Source: Lolium rigidum (Eukaryota; Streptophyta; Magnoliopsida; Poales; Poaceae). Taken from it: a stretch of DNA of 64,000 nucleotides. The stretch is taken from the NCBI RefSeq assembly GCF_022539505.1, contig NC_061510.1:282284715-282348714 (forward strand), given 5' to 3'. Below are positions 21,811-32,083 of this stretch, piece after piece. A program made the position numbers and the translations under genes. Numbering within the stretch: the stretch's first letter is position 1; each line of letters begins with the position of its first letter. Under the pieces are notes generated by a model that was given only the letters and a program-made list of their open reading frames with translations, was not told the origin of the DNA and did not search any database.

Positions 21811-22110
21811 GAGCACATGGATGGACGGCGCCGGCCGGCGCTGTGCCTTGGTTGAGAATAGAGCCGGCGCTGACCTCTGGTGATAGCTCATTTGGAGAGT
21901 TAATCCAGTGGTGTCAATGCAGATTTTGTTAACCACTTTTCCTTCGAAAAATATACTACTGTGAATTGGATAGCCATCAGACATTAAGGCGCCGACACCG
22001 AAGAACCCGGAACAATGTCCAAGAGAGGGAAAACAACGCTAACACAAAGCTGTGGAGCGAGATCACGGTGAGGAGCGGCGCGGCGACCCGACCGCGTCTT
22101 AACTACAGCG
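21811..22110. repeat. Low-copy duplicated segment, copy 1 (right part)
   Basis: Matches 32429-33060 in order: GAGCACATGG, then GATAGCTCATTTGGAGAGTTAA (compare about 32870), GGATAGCCATCAGACAT (compare about 32950) and GAAGAACCCGGAACAATGTC (compare about 32975). No open frame with recognisable content. Confidence 0.75.
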
Positions 22111-22146
22111 TAGCGCATTGCCAGGATTAAGCATGCAAATATACTA

Positions 22147-22472
22147 AGACCATGTACTATGTGTGAAAAAGCGGTTCTAACACTCTCTCTCCTCCTATTG
22201 AATCGATTCTATACATAACAAGGAACCGAATCATTGGTCTGACACAAAAAAACGGCTCCTATTGTTGGTTTGCTTCTTTGCTTGTAAACCATGCATGCAT
22301 GCATGGGATAGGAGAATGGGCCCATATGGCATAGACTAAAAAGAAAAGGAAGATTCATCAATTGGCATGCATGTATGTCAGAGCAAAGTGATTCACACAT
22401 AGCAGCGAATCAAAGCCGATTCCAAACCCTGCCATGTTTTCCTTTGAACCGAACACACATAGTACATGGTCT
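22147..22472. mobile_element. MITE with 19-bp perfect terminal inverted repeats
   Basis: Starts AGACCATGTACTATGTGTG and ends with the exact reverse complement, CACACATAGTACATGGTCT. It is 326 bp and has no coding capacity. The target duplication is not clear (a TA-like pair is possible), so the superfamily is not assigned. Confidence 0.8.
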
Positions 22473-22979
22473 AAGCTCAACGTCTGATCTTCTGGCCCCT
22501 CAACGTGCAGGTTCATATGATTTTGGTCGAACGTCGAATCATTCGTGTCATGTGTCATTCAAGATGATATACGTTGTCACTCATGATCAATTAATTGTAT
22601 ACTTGTATTATACTGTGTTTGTGTCACATTCTATGTGTTTTTTTCCTATTTGATTTTTTTGACTAGTGCCTTCACATCTAGAGTTGCGTCAAGGCGATAA
22701 TAACAAGATGACATGTAAAGCTAACTAAGTGTCTGGATCATCACAATCAAGTGTTTGGAGTTTGCTGGATCGGGTGGTATTTGGTCGTGCGCACCCATAT
22801 TTTTATTTCAGCCGTTTGGTTCTGGAGGGAGCGGCTCGAAGCTCTGTTCTGTGTTAACATCAAGTGACATTTTGTCCATGGTGAAGTCAGAAGAAGAGAA
22901 TATCATGAAGACCGGATAGTAGGTATAGCTAATGGAGATTTAAGTCTCCGCGCTGTTGAGGGACTTGCTTGGCGTTCAG
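22473..22979. other. Unassigned AT-rich sequence
   Basis: No coding domain, RNA gene or clear repeat is visible. The right part (from about 22760) may already be the 5' portion of the LINE-like tail that follows. Confidence 0.4.
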
Positions 22980-23416
22980 GGCTTCGCAGTAGTGGTATAA
23001 AAGTGGGGACGGCAACACATGTGAAGTTCAGAGTCCTACCTTTCAGGGTGAAAACCTAAGGTCTAACCTTAACTGGTTGTGCCTGGCAATGACCATGTTG
23101 GAGGCATTGTTTTGAGAGCGGGCACTATCTTCAGGGTGAAAACCTAAAATCTTTGATCGGGCGACGACGTTGTTGGTGCACTATTTTCTTCTTGGAGGCG
23201 TCGTTTTTGGAGAGTCTGTATTTCAGGTGTTGTCTTGGTGGTGGATGTATTGTTGTTGCTAGGCCTAGAATGCTGTAGCGGAACTTTTGTTTCTTAGTTT
23301 TCTTTTTTCCTTTTTTGGATGTGTGCCTCCGTATTGTCATTAGGGTGTTGCGTTGTTGCAGAGGCTGGGTGTAGTTGGTATCTTCTGATATTAATATATT
23401 TCCTTTATCGAAAAAA
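22980..23416 (+). mobile_element. LINE 3' end fragment
   Basis: A G/T-rich 3' untranslated region ending in the phrase GATATTAATATATTTCCTTT followed by ATCGAAAAAATAA, which I recognise as a common 3' terminus of plant LINEs. The minus-strand element at 30074-31372 ends similarly. No reverse transcriptase is attached; the 5' boundary is uncertain. Confidence 0.65.
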
Positions 23417-24094
23417 TAATATCCTTGTCAGATGGCTGATCTGGATTGCTAGATAAGTTCATACTACGCCCATTGCATTTAGTGAAACCTTTCCTAATTA
23501 ATCCATTCATCGACATCTAAAGCAGAGAAAATCACTGTCCAGTTTATAGTGCTTCTAGAACCAATCGAAAACCCTACCACCCACGATCAGGAACCATTCA
23601 AAACCTCCACTAAAAACTCAGTGAAGGTGCAGACGACGGAGGGTCTCGATCCAACTTCTATAGAAAAACATGCGTCGCATGTAAAGCAGCTAGAAAAAAA
23701 AAGATGGTCGACAGGATGTAAAGCAAGAAACAAGCCTCGAGAATGCAGATCTCTCCCTGCTGGTAAACTTAGGTCACAATCAGGTAGCATGCAACCCACA
23801 TGACGCATTTCTTCATTTGCCTTCTAGAAGCATTTCAACGGCTGAAAGTACTGACAAAAGAAAAGGTCCAACTGAAAAGGTCCCAGCCAGGTGATCCACG
23901 AGACCACGACGGAAGAGTGCCACATGGTGCAAAGGTATCCATGAGGGTAAATTTCGTCCACGGAAAAACAATTTCTCTGGCTCAATCTGATTATTGCTAC
24001 ACAGTACAGGAGCAGCCTAGCTTACTACAGTAGCTAGTGCATCCATCATCCATGAGTGTACATTTCTCAATTAAAAACCTGCAAATTCTCCTTA
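23417..24094. repeat. Low-copy duplicated segment, copy 2 (left part)
   Basis: The part from about 23970 matches 18262-18375 (CAGCCTAGCTTACTACAGTA compared with CAGCCTAGCTTGCTACAGCA). The part before 23970 has no partner in the window. The short open frames here (23549-23803) show no family resemblance. It ends with TTA at 24092-24094, the target duplication of the Harbinger element. Confidence 0.6.
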
Positions 24095-24105
24095 GGCCGG
24101 TGCCA

Positions 24106-24420
24106 GCGCAGGCTGGAGGGGAGGCGGTAGCGGCGGCGATGGGGCGGGAGAGGGGCGGTAGGCGGGCGGGAGTGGAGCGGCGGGCGCCGGCTGGCTCGCC
24201 CGGCGGTAGCGCCCGCTACCGCCCGGGTGTCGCCCGCGTAGGCGGCGAGATGGAGGCGGGAGCGGGGCGGGAGGCGGGGCGGCGCGTTGGCGGGCCGGGG
24301 CGGGAGGGCGGGCGGGCGGTAGGCGGGCGGGAGGCGGGCTGGAGGCGGGCGGGAGGCGGGCTGGAGGCGGGCGGGAGCGGGCGGGAGCGAGGGCGGGAGT
24401 CGGGCGGGAGCGAGTAACGG
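24106..24420. repeat. GGCGGG-rich tract
   Basis: About 300 bases dominated by GGCGGGAGGCGGGCTGGAGGC-like short repeats. The G runs could form G-quadruplexes on the plus strand. It gives long Gly/Arg and Pro/Arg shadow frames on both strands. Confidence 0.8.
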
Positions 24421-24577
24421 CTAGCCGACGTGGCGCGACCTGATTGGTCCACGTCGCCTAGCCGTTGCCGGTTCAAAATTTCAGCTCCACCCCTATAAAT
24501 ACCCCCATTTGTTTCACTCACACTCCACACCCATCTCATCTCCATTCATCACCTTCCGTCTCTCCAACTTCTCCACC

Positions 24578-25878
24578 ATGTCCGGTTGGACTCCACCGGA
24601 TTGCACCACGTTCACGGATCTGATGCTAGACGGGTCACCAATAGACCTCGAAGGTGTCTCTCCGACACATCGTCGCACCAATGTAGCTTCTTCGCCGATT
24701 CCCCGAGTTTTATGGTCCTCCGGCGCACCACCTCCGGGGCCATATGGCCCATACGCTCCACCTCCGGCGCCTCCGGGGCCATATGGTTCATTTCTTCCGC
24801 CTCCGTATCCATACCCCCAAGCACCTCAAAATGCTCCACCTGTAGGTAGCGGGAGTGGCACTGTACCCCCGTACCCACCACCTTCGTACGGGGCATACCC
24901 TCCACCTCCGTATCCATACGCGCCATATGGTCCGTACCCCCCACCACCTTCCGAAGCTCCAAGCTCCGAGTCCAATGCCGCGGAAACAATCGTACCACCG
25001 CGTGCAAAGAGGCTTGACTCGGACTGTCCGGAAGAGGAGAAACCGGTACTTTACAAACCCATCACATATTTATTGCATTATTGGTTCTTGCTACGATTTG
25101 TCACTAACAATATCTATTTCGGGGTAGGTTAATGCTTGGCTTTTTAACTCCAAGGACTCTGTTGCCGGTAATTGCAAGACCGGCACTAGTTTTTGGGGTG
25201 GGATAGCTGCAACCTTCAACGCTACCGCGGATCCTTCCCGTCATCGGACCTCGAAGCGGTCGAAGGATCATTGGAACGCCTACAACAAGGAGGTGTCCCT
25301 GTTCAATGCATACCACATCCAAGAAACAAATATGCGTCGAGTGGAGCGAGACGATGATATGGTCATGAAGGCGGCAATGGAGAGGTACGCCGCGGACAAA
25401 AGAGTGACAGGGGCCGTTCGTAAAGCTCCACCGGTGGAATCGTCGTAAAAAATGAAGCGAAGTGGAAAGGACAACATGGTCCTGGTAGTGGAACCGACTC
25501 CGAGTTCCAAGAGAATCCGTCTAGGACCTTCCGGTGAGTTCAGCTCTAGCGACGCGACGGGCGACACGGAGGAAGAGCGTCCAATGGGCCGCGATAGGGC
25601 CAAGGCCGCGGTACGTAAGGGCAGGAGGAAGGGGAAGGAAACCTCATCAAGCGATGAGGTAGGAAGTAAATCCTTCGCGATGAGTAACATGATGAAGAGT
25701 TTAGTGAAGGCTAAGCTATTCAAGCAATGGAACAAAGTGAAAGACCGATCAACCGTCGACATGAACGAAGCGTAAAAGCGCAAACATGCGAAGGCCATGA
25801 AGATGCTGGAAAAAGAGCTTGGTCTGGAAGATGATGACGACGAGGAGGAGGAGCAGGAACAAGAGGAAGAAGAGTAGA
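24578..25878 (+). pseudogene. Harbinger ORF1-like Myb/SANT and NAM-associated protein, two stops
   Basis: The ATG at 24578 opens a protein beginning MSGWTPPDC with a long Pro/Tyr/Gly-rich tract. A predicted intron (GT at 25046, AG at 25127) falls on a codon boundary. Exon 2 then reads VNAWLFNSKDSVAGNCKTGT and WGGIAATFNA, ending with HWNAYNKEVSLFNAYH, a Myb/SANT-like (trihelix-type) DNA-binding domain. The C-terminal half has the ERPMGRDRAKAA motif of NAM-associated proteins and an acidic tail. In-frame TAA stops at about 25446 and 25773 break it; the frame otherwise runs to TAG at about 25876. Such proteins act as the DNA-binding partner of Harbinger transposase. Function in this copy is lost. 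Confidence 0.75.
25046..25127 (+). other. Predicted intron in the Harbinger ORF1-like gene
   Basis: Begins GTACTTTAC and ends TTCGGGGTAG; it is 82 bases, AT-rich and phase 0. Removing it joins the EEEKP end of exon 1 to VNAWLFNSKD in one frame. Confidence 0.7.
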
Positions 25879-26178
25879 ATTTTTATTTATTATGTAATTT
25901 TTAATATTTATTATGCAATTTATTAACTATTATGTAATCGGAAATATTTTAAGTTGAATAAAATATTTTCTTGCATTATTTTGAATGTCTAAACAAAATC
26001 GAGTGAAATAACTTAATGTGGAAAAGAAATGGTGATGTGGAGGGAGAGAAGTGAGAGTGGGGGCTATAAGCACGTGCGTTGGCACCGTGTGGTGAGAGTG
26101 GGGTGAGAGTGGGGTGAGAGTGGCCCAAAAGCTGACGTGGCGGGGCGGGAGTGGGGCGTTGGGTTGGCACCAGCCTTA

Positions 26179-26481
26179 GATGATAGCAAAGATTTTAAAA
26201 AAAAATGAATCTGGATCGATCTTCTTGACTAACCGTCGATATCACGAGCTACGAGCCCAGGATGACAGGAAGTTTTGGTTGCAGAAGCGTCTCAGATGAG
26301 AAATGAAAAGAACCCATCTTGGACAACGGCCGTAGCTAGAATGGTGCTAGCTAACGGCTTGTAACTACAATCCAAATGAAAATCGAGTGGAGATCCTTGA
26401 TGCATGCACGGCGTTCCGACACGACGCCACACACGTCGCCGTACGATTGCTCGGAAGACTAGACTGGACCTATTTGAAGTG
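26179..26481. repeat. Low-copy duplicated segment, copy 2 (second part)
   Basis: Matches 18385-18600: GATATCACGAGCTACGAGCC compared with GACATCACGAGCTAGTACGAGC, TTGGTTGCAGAAGCGTC compared with TTGCTTGTAGAAGCGTT, and CTAACGGCTTGTAACTACAA compared with CTAACGGCTTGTATGTAAGC. Confidence 0.75.
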
Positions 26482-29400
26482 TCGCCAATGTCCCTCGGCG
26501 CTTAACACGGACTAGGCCGACGGCCGGCTGCTCTCGGCGTAGCCACGCCTGGCCCTCGGCGTAGGCTACGCCGACGGCAGCTCTCGGCGCATGGAGTCAG
26601 CGTCTACCTCCCTCGGCATAGACAATATTGCCGTCGGCGTAGCTCGGTCCTCGGCATAGACAAAACCGTCGGCATACAAATTTTAAAATTTTGAATTTCC
26701 TTTTTTCCAAAAAATATTCAAAAAAACAAATCAAAAAAAATATTTTTTTTATATGCCGAGGCGGCATAGAGTTTTAAAATTTTTAAAATTTTAAATTTTT
26801 TTCTTTTTTTTACTTGTTTATCTTTCACCCATACACTTAATCTTAGGTTAAATTACAATCATGGTTAAACTTCCCAGGCGGTCACCCATCTTCACACTAC
26901 TCCAACCTTAGCACGCTTAACTTCTTAGTTCCATTTAGATGAGCTTCCCTTAAAGATTGACACCTTGCTGATAATAATAGCCTATCAACCCTATTAACCC
27001 TTGGACCGTGATGTCACAACTCTTTATTTTTGAATTTCAAACAATTACTTTAGTAAACAATAATGAATATATAAGTAACAATAAATAATAATATTGATTT
27101 CAAATAACAATAAAATGAGCACATAAAGTGATATGCTATAGACCTAAAAACATTTTTCGCGAAATTTATTGAGCGGCGGAAAGTGTACCCCTATTTCAAA
27201 TCCGGTCAGTTTCCAGCGGATTCGGCGGGACACCGCAGGAAGCCACATGGATTCCTAGATAGCTAGCGCGCACATATGACATGTGATATGTGGTGCAGAG
27301 GCGGTGTACTACCACTATGCTGAGGTCTTCCGTAATACTAAAATACGCCCCATGTAGCTGCTTCACAAAAAAAAATCGATTTGGCACCCCGAAAATGAAA
27401 AAACCATCGCCCATGGGTCGGATTGGAAATCCGCTCCCGGGCCATGCCTTCCTTCCCAGGGACCAAGCACGTGCCAAATATGGCCTCGTTCCGACAAACT
27501 ATGCGGTGTCACAAGCCGTTTCCTACTCATTTGCCCTAAAATCCATAGAACTCCAGACATGATAGCCCTGTTTGTGAAGGGTTTTCCAAAATAATTGCCG
27601 TATTCTAATTCCGACTTTTGGAGTGGTTACCAGGACACATAAAATGATGCTATGCGACTCCAAGGGATTTTCTGACTTCGTTTAAATTACCATTTTTCCA
27701 AAACGGGGCCCCACGGAGATGCGGTATGGCCGTACCGGGCGCGCTGGGGCACCTGTTCACCATCACGCTAAACGGAAAACATTTAGAACATAAAGTGATG
27801 TATCATAGACATAAATACATTTTTTCGGGAATTTATTGAGCGACGAAAATTGTACCCTTAGTTCAAATCCGGTCAGTTTCCAGCGAATTCGGTGGGACAC
27901 CGCAGGAAACCGCATGGATTGCCACATAGCTAGCGCACACATATGGCATGTGATATGTGGTTTGAAGGCGGTGTCCTACCACTACGCGGAGGTCTCGCGC
28001 AATACTAAAATGCGCCCCATGTAGCTGCTTCACAAAAAAAACCGTTTTCACACCCCGAAAATGAAAAAACCGTCTCCCATGGGTCGGATTGGAAATCCGC
28101 TTCCCGGGCCTTTCTTCCCATCCCAGGTACCACACACGTGCCAAATATGGCCTCGGTCCGACAAACTATGCGGTATCACATGTCGTTTCCTACTCATTTG
28201 CCCTAAAAGCCATAGAACTCTGGACGTGATAGCTCTGTTTCTGAAGAGTTTTCTAAAATAATTGATGTATCCTAATTCTAATTTTTGTAGTGGTACTAGG
28301 ACACAAAAAATGACGCCATGCGGCTCCAAAGGATTTTCTAACTTAGTTTAAATTGCCATCCGACCAAAAAGGCCCTACGGAGATGCGGTATGGCCGTACC
28401 GGGCGCGATGGTGCACCCGTTCACCATCGCGCTAAACGGAAAAAAATTAGCAGATAAAGTGATGTGTCGTAGACCTAAAAAAAAAATTTCGCGGAATTTA
28501 TTGGGCGACGGAAAATGTACCCCTATTTCAAATCCTGTCAGTTTCCAACGGATTCGGCGGGACACCGCGGGAAGCCGCGGGGATTCTCAGATAGCTAGCG
28601 TGCACATATGGCATGTGATATGTGGTGAGGAGGCGGTGTCCTACTACTACGCGGAGGTCTCACGCAATACAAAAATACGCCCCATGTAGCTGCTTCACAA
28701 AAAAAAACCTTTTTGTCACCCCGAAAATGAAAAAACCATCGCCCATGGGTCGGATTGGAAATCCGCTTCCGGGGGCTTGCTTCCCATCCCAGGGACCACG
28801 CACGTGCCAAATATGGCCTCGTTCCGAAAAACTATGCGGTGTCACGGGCTGTTTCCTACTCATTTCCCTTAAAGCCATAGAACTCCGGACTTGATAGCCC
28901 TGTTTCTGAAGGGTTTTCCGAAATAATTGATGTATCCTAATTATAATTTTTGGAGTGGTTACTAGGACACATAAAATGACGCCATATGGCTCCAAGGGAT
29001 TTCCTAACATAGTTTAAATTGACATCCGGCCAAAACGGTCCCACGGAGATGCGGTATGGCCGTACCGGGCGCGCTGGTGCACCCGTTCACCATCGCGCTA
29101 AACGGAAAAAATTTAGCACATAAAGTGATGTGTCGTACACATAAAAATATTTTTCGCGGATTTTATTGAGCGACGGAAAGTGTACCCCTAGTTCAAATCC
29201 GGTTAGTTTCCAACGGATTCGGTGGGACACCGCAGGAAGCCGCAGGGATTCCCAGATAGCTAGCGCGCACATATGGCATGTGATATGTGGTGCGGAGGCG
29301 ATGTCCTACTACTACGTGGAGGTCTCGCGCAATACAAAATAAACGCCATGTAGCTGCTTCACAAAAAAAAACCGTTTTGGCGCCCCGAAAATGAAAAAAC

Positions 29401-30004
29401 CATCGCCCATGGGTCGGATTGGAAATCCGCTTCCTGGGCCTTGCTTACCATCCCAGGGACCACCCACGTGCCAAATATGGCCTCGTTCCGACAAACTATG
29501 CGGTGTCACGGGCCATTTTCTACTTATTTCCCCTAAAAGCCATAGAACTCCGGACTTGATAGCCCTGTTTGTGAAGGGTTTTCCAAAATAACTGCCGTAT
29601 CCCAATTCCGTCTTTTTCAGTGGTTACTAGGACACATAAAATAACGTGATGTGGCTCCGCGGGATTTTCCGACTTCGTTTCAATTGCCATCTGGCCAAAA
29701 CGGGAACCCGAGGACATGTGAGAAAGTGTTTGAATTGTTACTATGTTAACATGCTACTTTACATGATTCAAATATGCATGATTCTTACATAAACGGGTAG
29801 AGGATGTTTTTCTGAACATTTTGATATCTAATACGCATTTTTCTGACATCATATGAATTAGTTATGATTTTTACAAAATTAGAAAAATTTGAAAAATAGC
29901 CTACGCCGAGGGTGGCCGTCGGCGTAGCCCTATCTATGCCTAGGGCCAAATATATGCCGAGGGCTGCCCTCGGCGTAGACTTCGTTGTGCCGACGGCAAC
30001 GATT
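26482..30004. mobile_element. TIR-type DNA element with CTCGGCGTAG/GCCGACGGC subterminal repeats and a tandem array
   Basis: Both ends are packed with variants of CTCGGCGTAG and CGCCGACGGC in both directions (26490-26670 and 29900-29995), the subterminal pattern of several plant DNA transposons. Boundaries are placed by comparison with copy 1 of the host segment, near 18675-18690; terminal bases and target duplication are not resolved, so CACTA versus Mutator-type cannot be decided. No transposase is encoded. The interior is an AT-rich stretch (26690-27120) and a tandem repeat array (27121-29705). Confidence 0.6.
27121..29705. repeat. Tandem array, four units of about 665 bp
   Basis: The anchor ACATAAAGTGAT recurs at 27121, 27788, about 28452 and 29118 (spacings 667, 664 and 666). 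Each unit repeats the same order of blocks: GAAATTTATTGAGCG-like, TCAAATCCGGTCAGTTTCC, TGGCATGTGATATGTGG, ATGAAAAAACC with GTCGGATTGGAAATCC, ACTATGCGGT, and (at its end) CGTACCGGGCGCG. The last unit ends near 29705. Open frames of about 60-116 codons recur in every unit on both strands, but none shows a domain. Confidence 0.9.
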
Positions 30005-30073
30005 CCGCCTCCTCTGATCTTTCTTGCACTTTGCAGCGCATATACATCCGAATAATCTACGTCTAATTTATCT
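30005..30073. repeat. Low-copy duplicated segment, copy 2 (third part)
   Basis: CCTCTGATCTTTCTTGC and ATACATCCGAATAATC match CCTCTGATTCTTTCTTTTGC and ATGCATCAGAATAATCC at 18699-18750. It ends with the left copy of the LINE target duplication (TACGTCTAATTTATCT, 30058-30073). Confidence 0.75.
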
Positions 30074-31372
30074 TTTTTTTTCGATAAAGAGTATATACTA
30101 ATATCGTATAGATACCAATTACACCCAACCTCTGCAACAACGCATTGTCCTAGCGGCATTATGGATGCACACAACCCAAAAAGAAAGAAAATTACAAAAA
30201 AAGTCTCGCTACATCAATCTATTGCTTGAAACAACGGAACTAACACCACCAAGACTGCAGCAGAAGTTCAATTTCTTCAAAAGCGACGCCTCCAAGAAGG
30301 AAACAGTGCACAAGCGCTGTCGTCGCCAGATTATAGATCTTATGTTTTCATCCTGAAGAAAATCATCACTCTCAAAGCAATGCATTTAACAAGGACATTG
30401 CCAGGCACAACCAATTAAGGCCAGACCTTGGATTCTCACCCTGAGAAGTAAGACTTTGAACTTCTCTTGTGTAGTCACCCCCACATACATACCGCTGCTT
30501 CAAGTCACGAATCACCAAGCCAACTCCTTATCACCGCCCAGACTCGAACCACCATAGCTACCCCCCAGATCTCGACTTTCATGTCATTCTCCACCAGCAA
30601 CATGGAACGAAAACGTGCTCGATAATATTAACGGCCAGCAAAGCTTCGAAGTGCTCCCTCTAAAACCAAACAGTCAGAGAAAAACATGGATGCGCACGAC
30701 CAAATTCCACCCGATCCAGCAATCTCCAGGCATGTCGCCCATTTGTAGTTCGCCGGCGGAGCCTTCCGGAACACGACAGTCCAGCCAGATCGTTGAAGAC
30801 ACGAAACCGACGGATCAACATCTTCGCGCGAATTGGAACCATAGAACAACCACATTTATGCGACCGGACTAGCAACCCCCTCGCCGCCGCCCGGCTTCCG
30901 GCAAACGGAAGGAGCGGTCCAAACCCTACCGCCCCAGATCGAGCCGTAGGGATGTCCTTAGATCGGCACACGCACATATGGATCGGGGCAGGAGCCTCCG
31001 TGGATCGCGCCGCCGCCAGCCCGCCATTGTGAATGCCACCTCTGCCTCCTCCGCGCCTCACTGGAGCGCGCCGGCGAGCGCCGCACAAGGCGAGCTCCAC
31101 CGCCCCACTGCCATGACTCCACCTGCGCCACCCAGAAGAACCCCCACGCGAAGGGGAATCGATGGGCCGCGCCATTCCCACCCGCCGTCTTTGATAGCCA
31201 GGCGTGGACGCCACTGTCGGGCAGCAGCCCTCGCGCACGAACGGCCCGAGAGCAAACGGCGGCAGCGGCCAGCGGGCGGGATCTTGATCTGCCGCTGACG
31301 AGGAAGATGGGCGCCTCGGGAGTCACCCTTGCGCGAGCGGCCCGGGAGGTGCGGTCTGTTTCCTCACTAGAT
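30074..31372 (-). mobile_element. LINE-derived non-autonomous element with 16-bp target duplication
   Basis: Flanked by TACGTCTAATTTATCT at 30058-30073 and 31373-31388. On the minus strand it ends with an A run after TTTATCGAAAA, the same 3' terminus as the fragment at 22980-23416. That fits target-primed reverse transcription by LINE machinery. The element is 1299 bp. Its 5' half is GC-rich and its 3' half resembles a LINE 3' untranslated region. The 192-residue frame at 30660-31238 shows no endonuclease or reverse transcriptase motif. It looks like an internally deleted or chimeric LINE derivative. Confidence 0.8.
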
Positions 31373-31395
31373 TACGTCTAATTTATCTGTCATAA

Positions 31396-32083
31396 GGCAT
31401 TCGAATCGGCCTCCGTGGACAAGCGGACTGGCCGCGCACGTTCTAGTGGTGGGATCCAAATAAATTGACTCGCACGAACTGCTCCATTCGTTCACCAAAT
31501 TTAAGCCCATGATGCGTCGGGTCTAACAAAGCGGGTGTCCTCCCATGTCCTCCCTTTGGCCACCCGGCCCTCCCGCTAGACGCTAGTGGCACACAAGGCA
31601 TACACAAGCAACTCCCCTGCCCAAACCCTCGCCTGCCATCTCCGCTGCTACCCCCAGGCAGCTTCGACATAATTCCTTCTGGATTGTTGTTGCCATCAAT
31701 AGTTCCGAGTGGGTCATGCGTGCCATGAACCTCATTTTTTGGCTACCGTCTATGACACCGACAAAAGATCTGGCCGGCTGTTGCCATCCCAAGCCGGCCA
31801 GCGTCGCGACTTCCCCAATTTCCAGCAACGACCCATTTATGAACAATATTTATTTTAGTAATTGTACCACTGTATGATAAAGTATGTGATGACAAAATTT
31901 GAATTGTAATGGCTAACTTGGCAAGCCTGGCCATGGCCAGCATGGACATAATGGGTCGCTCGATATAATGTGTTGATGTGCGCACTGGTCTGGCGGACCG
32001 GACAGCTATCCACAATTTGTCCGCGGGGCGATCTAAATGGACCAAAACGATCGCCGTTTTGGGTTGCCCCGCCGGAGATGCCC
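31396..32083. mobile_element. Harbinger-like MITE (TAA-flanked)
   Basis: Flanked by TAA (31393-31395 and 32084-32086). The right end reads GGAGATGCCC, the complement of the common GGGCATCTCC terminus; the left end GGCATTCGAA is a drifted form. Copy 1 of the host segment reads continuously across this site (about 18755-18775), giving an empty-site comparison. There is no coding domain in the 688 bp. Confidence 0.6.

Larger units (their letters stand above)
24095..26175 (+). mobile_element. PIF/Harbinger-type element carrying only ORF1
   Basis: Flanked by TTA on both sides (24092-24094 and 26176-26178), with terminal inverted repeats GGCCGGTGCCA / TGGCACCAGCC. TTA duplication is typical of PIF/Harbinger. 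The 2081-bp element holds one interrupted Myb-like gene and no DDE transposase. Copy 1 of the host segment shows the uninserted site near 18385, supporting the boundaries. The left subterminal 300 bases are extremely rich in GGCGGG. Confidence 0.85.

Noticed and set aside
27196..29717. Recurrent 60-116 codon frames in the ~665-bp repeat units
   Set aside because: The same sequence is open on both strands and frames break between units, so repetition rather than coding explains them.
30660..31238. 192-codon minus-strand frame as a possible LINE ORF1
   Set aside because: It is Arg/Gly-rich with no RNA-binding motif, several other frames in the same GC-rich block are equally open, and no CCHC box is seen.
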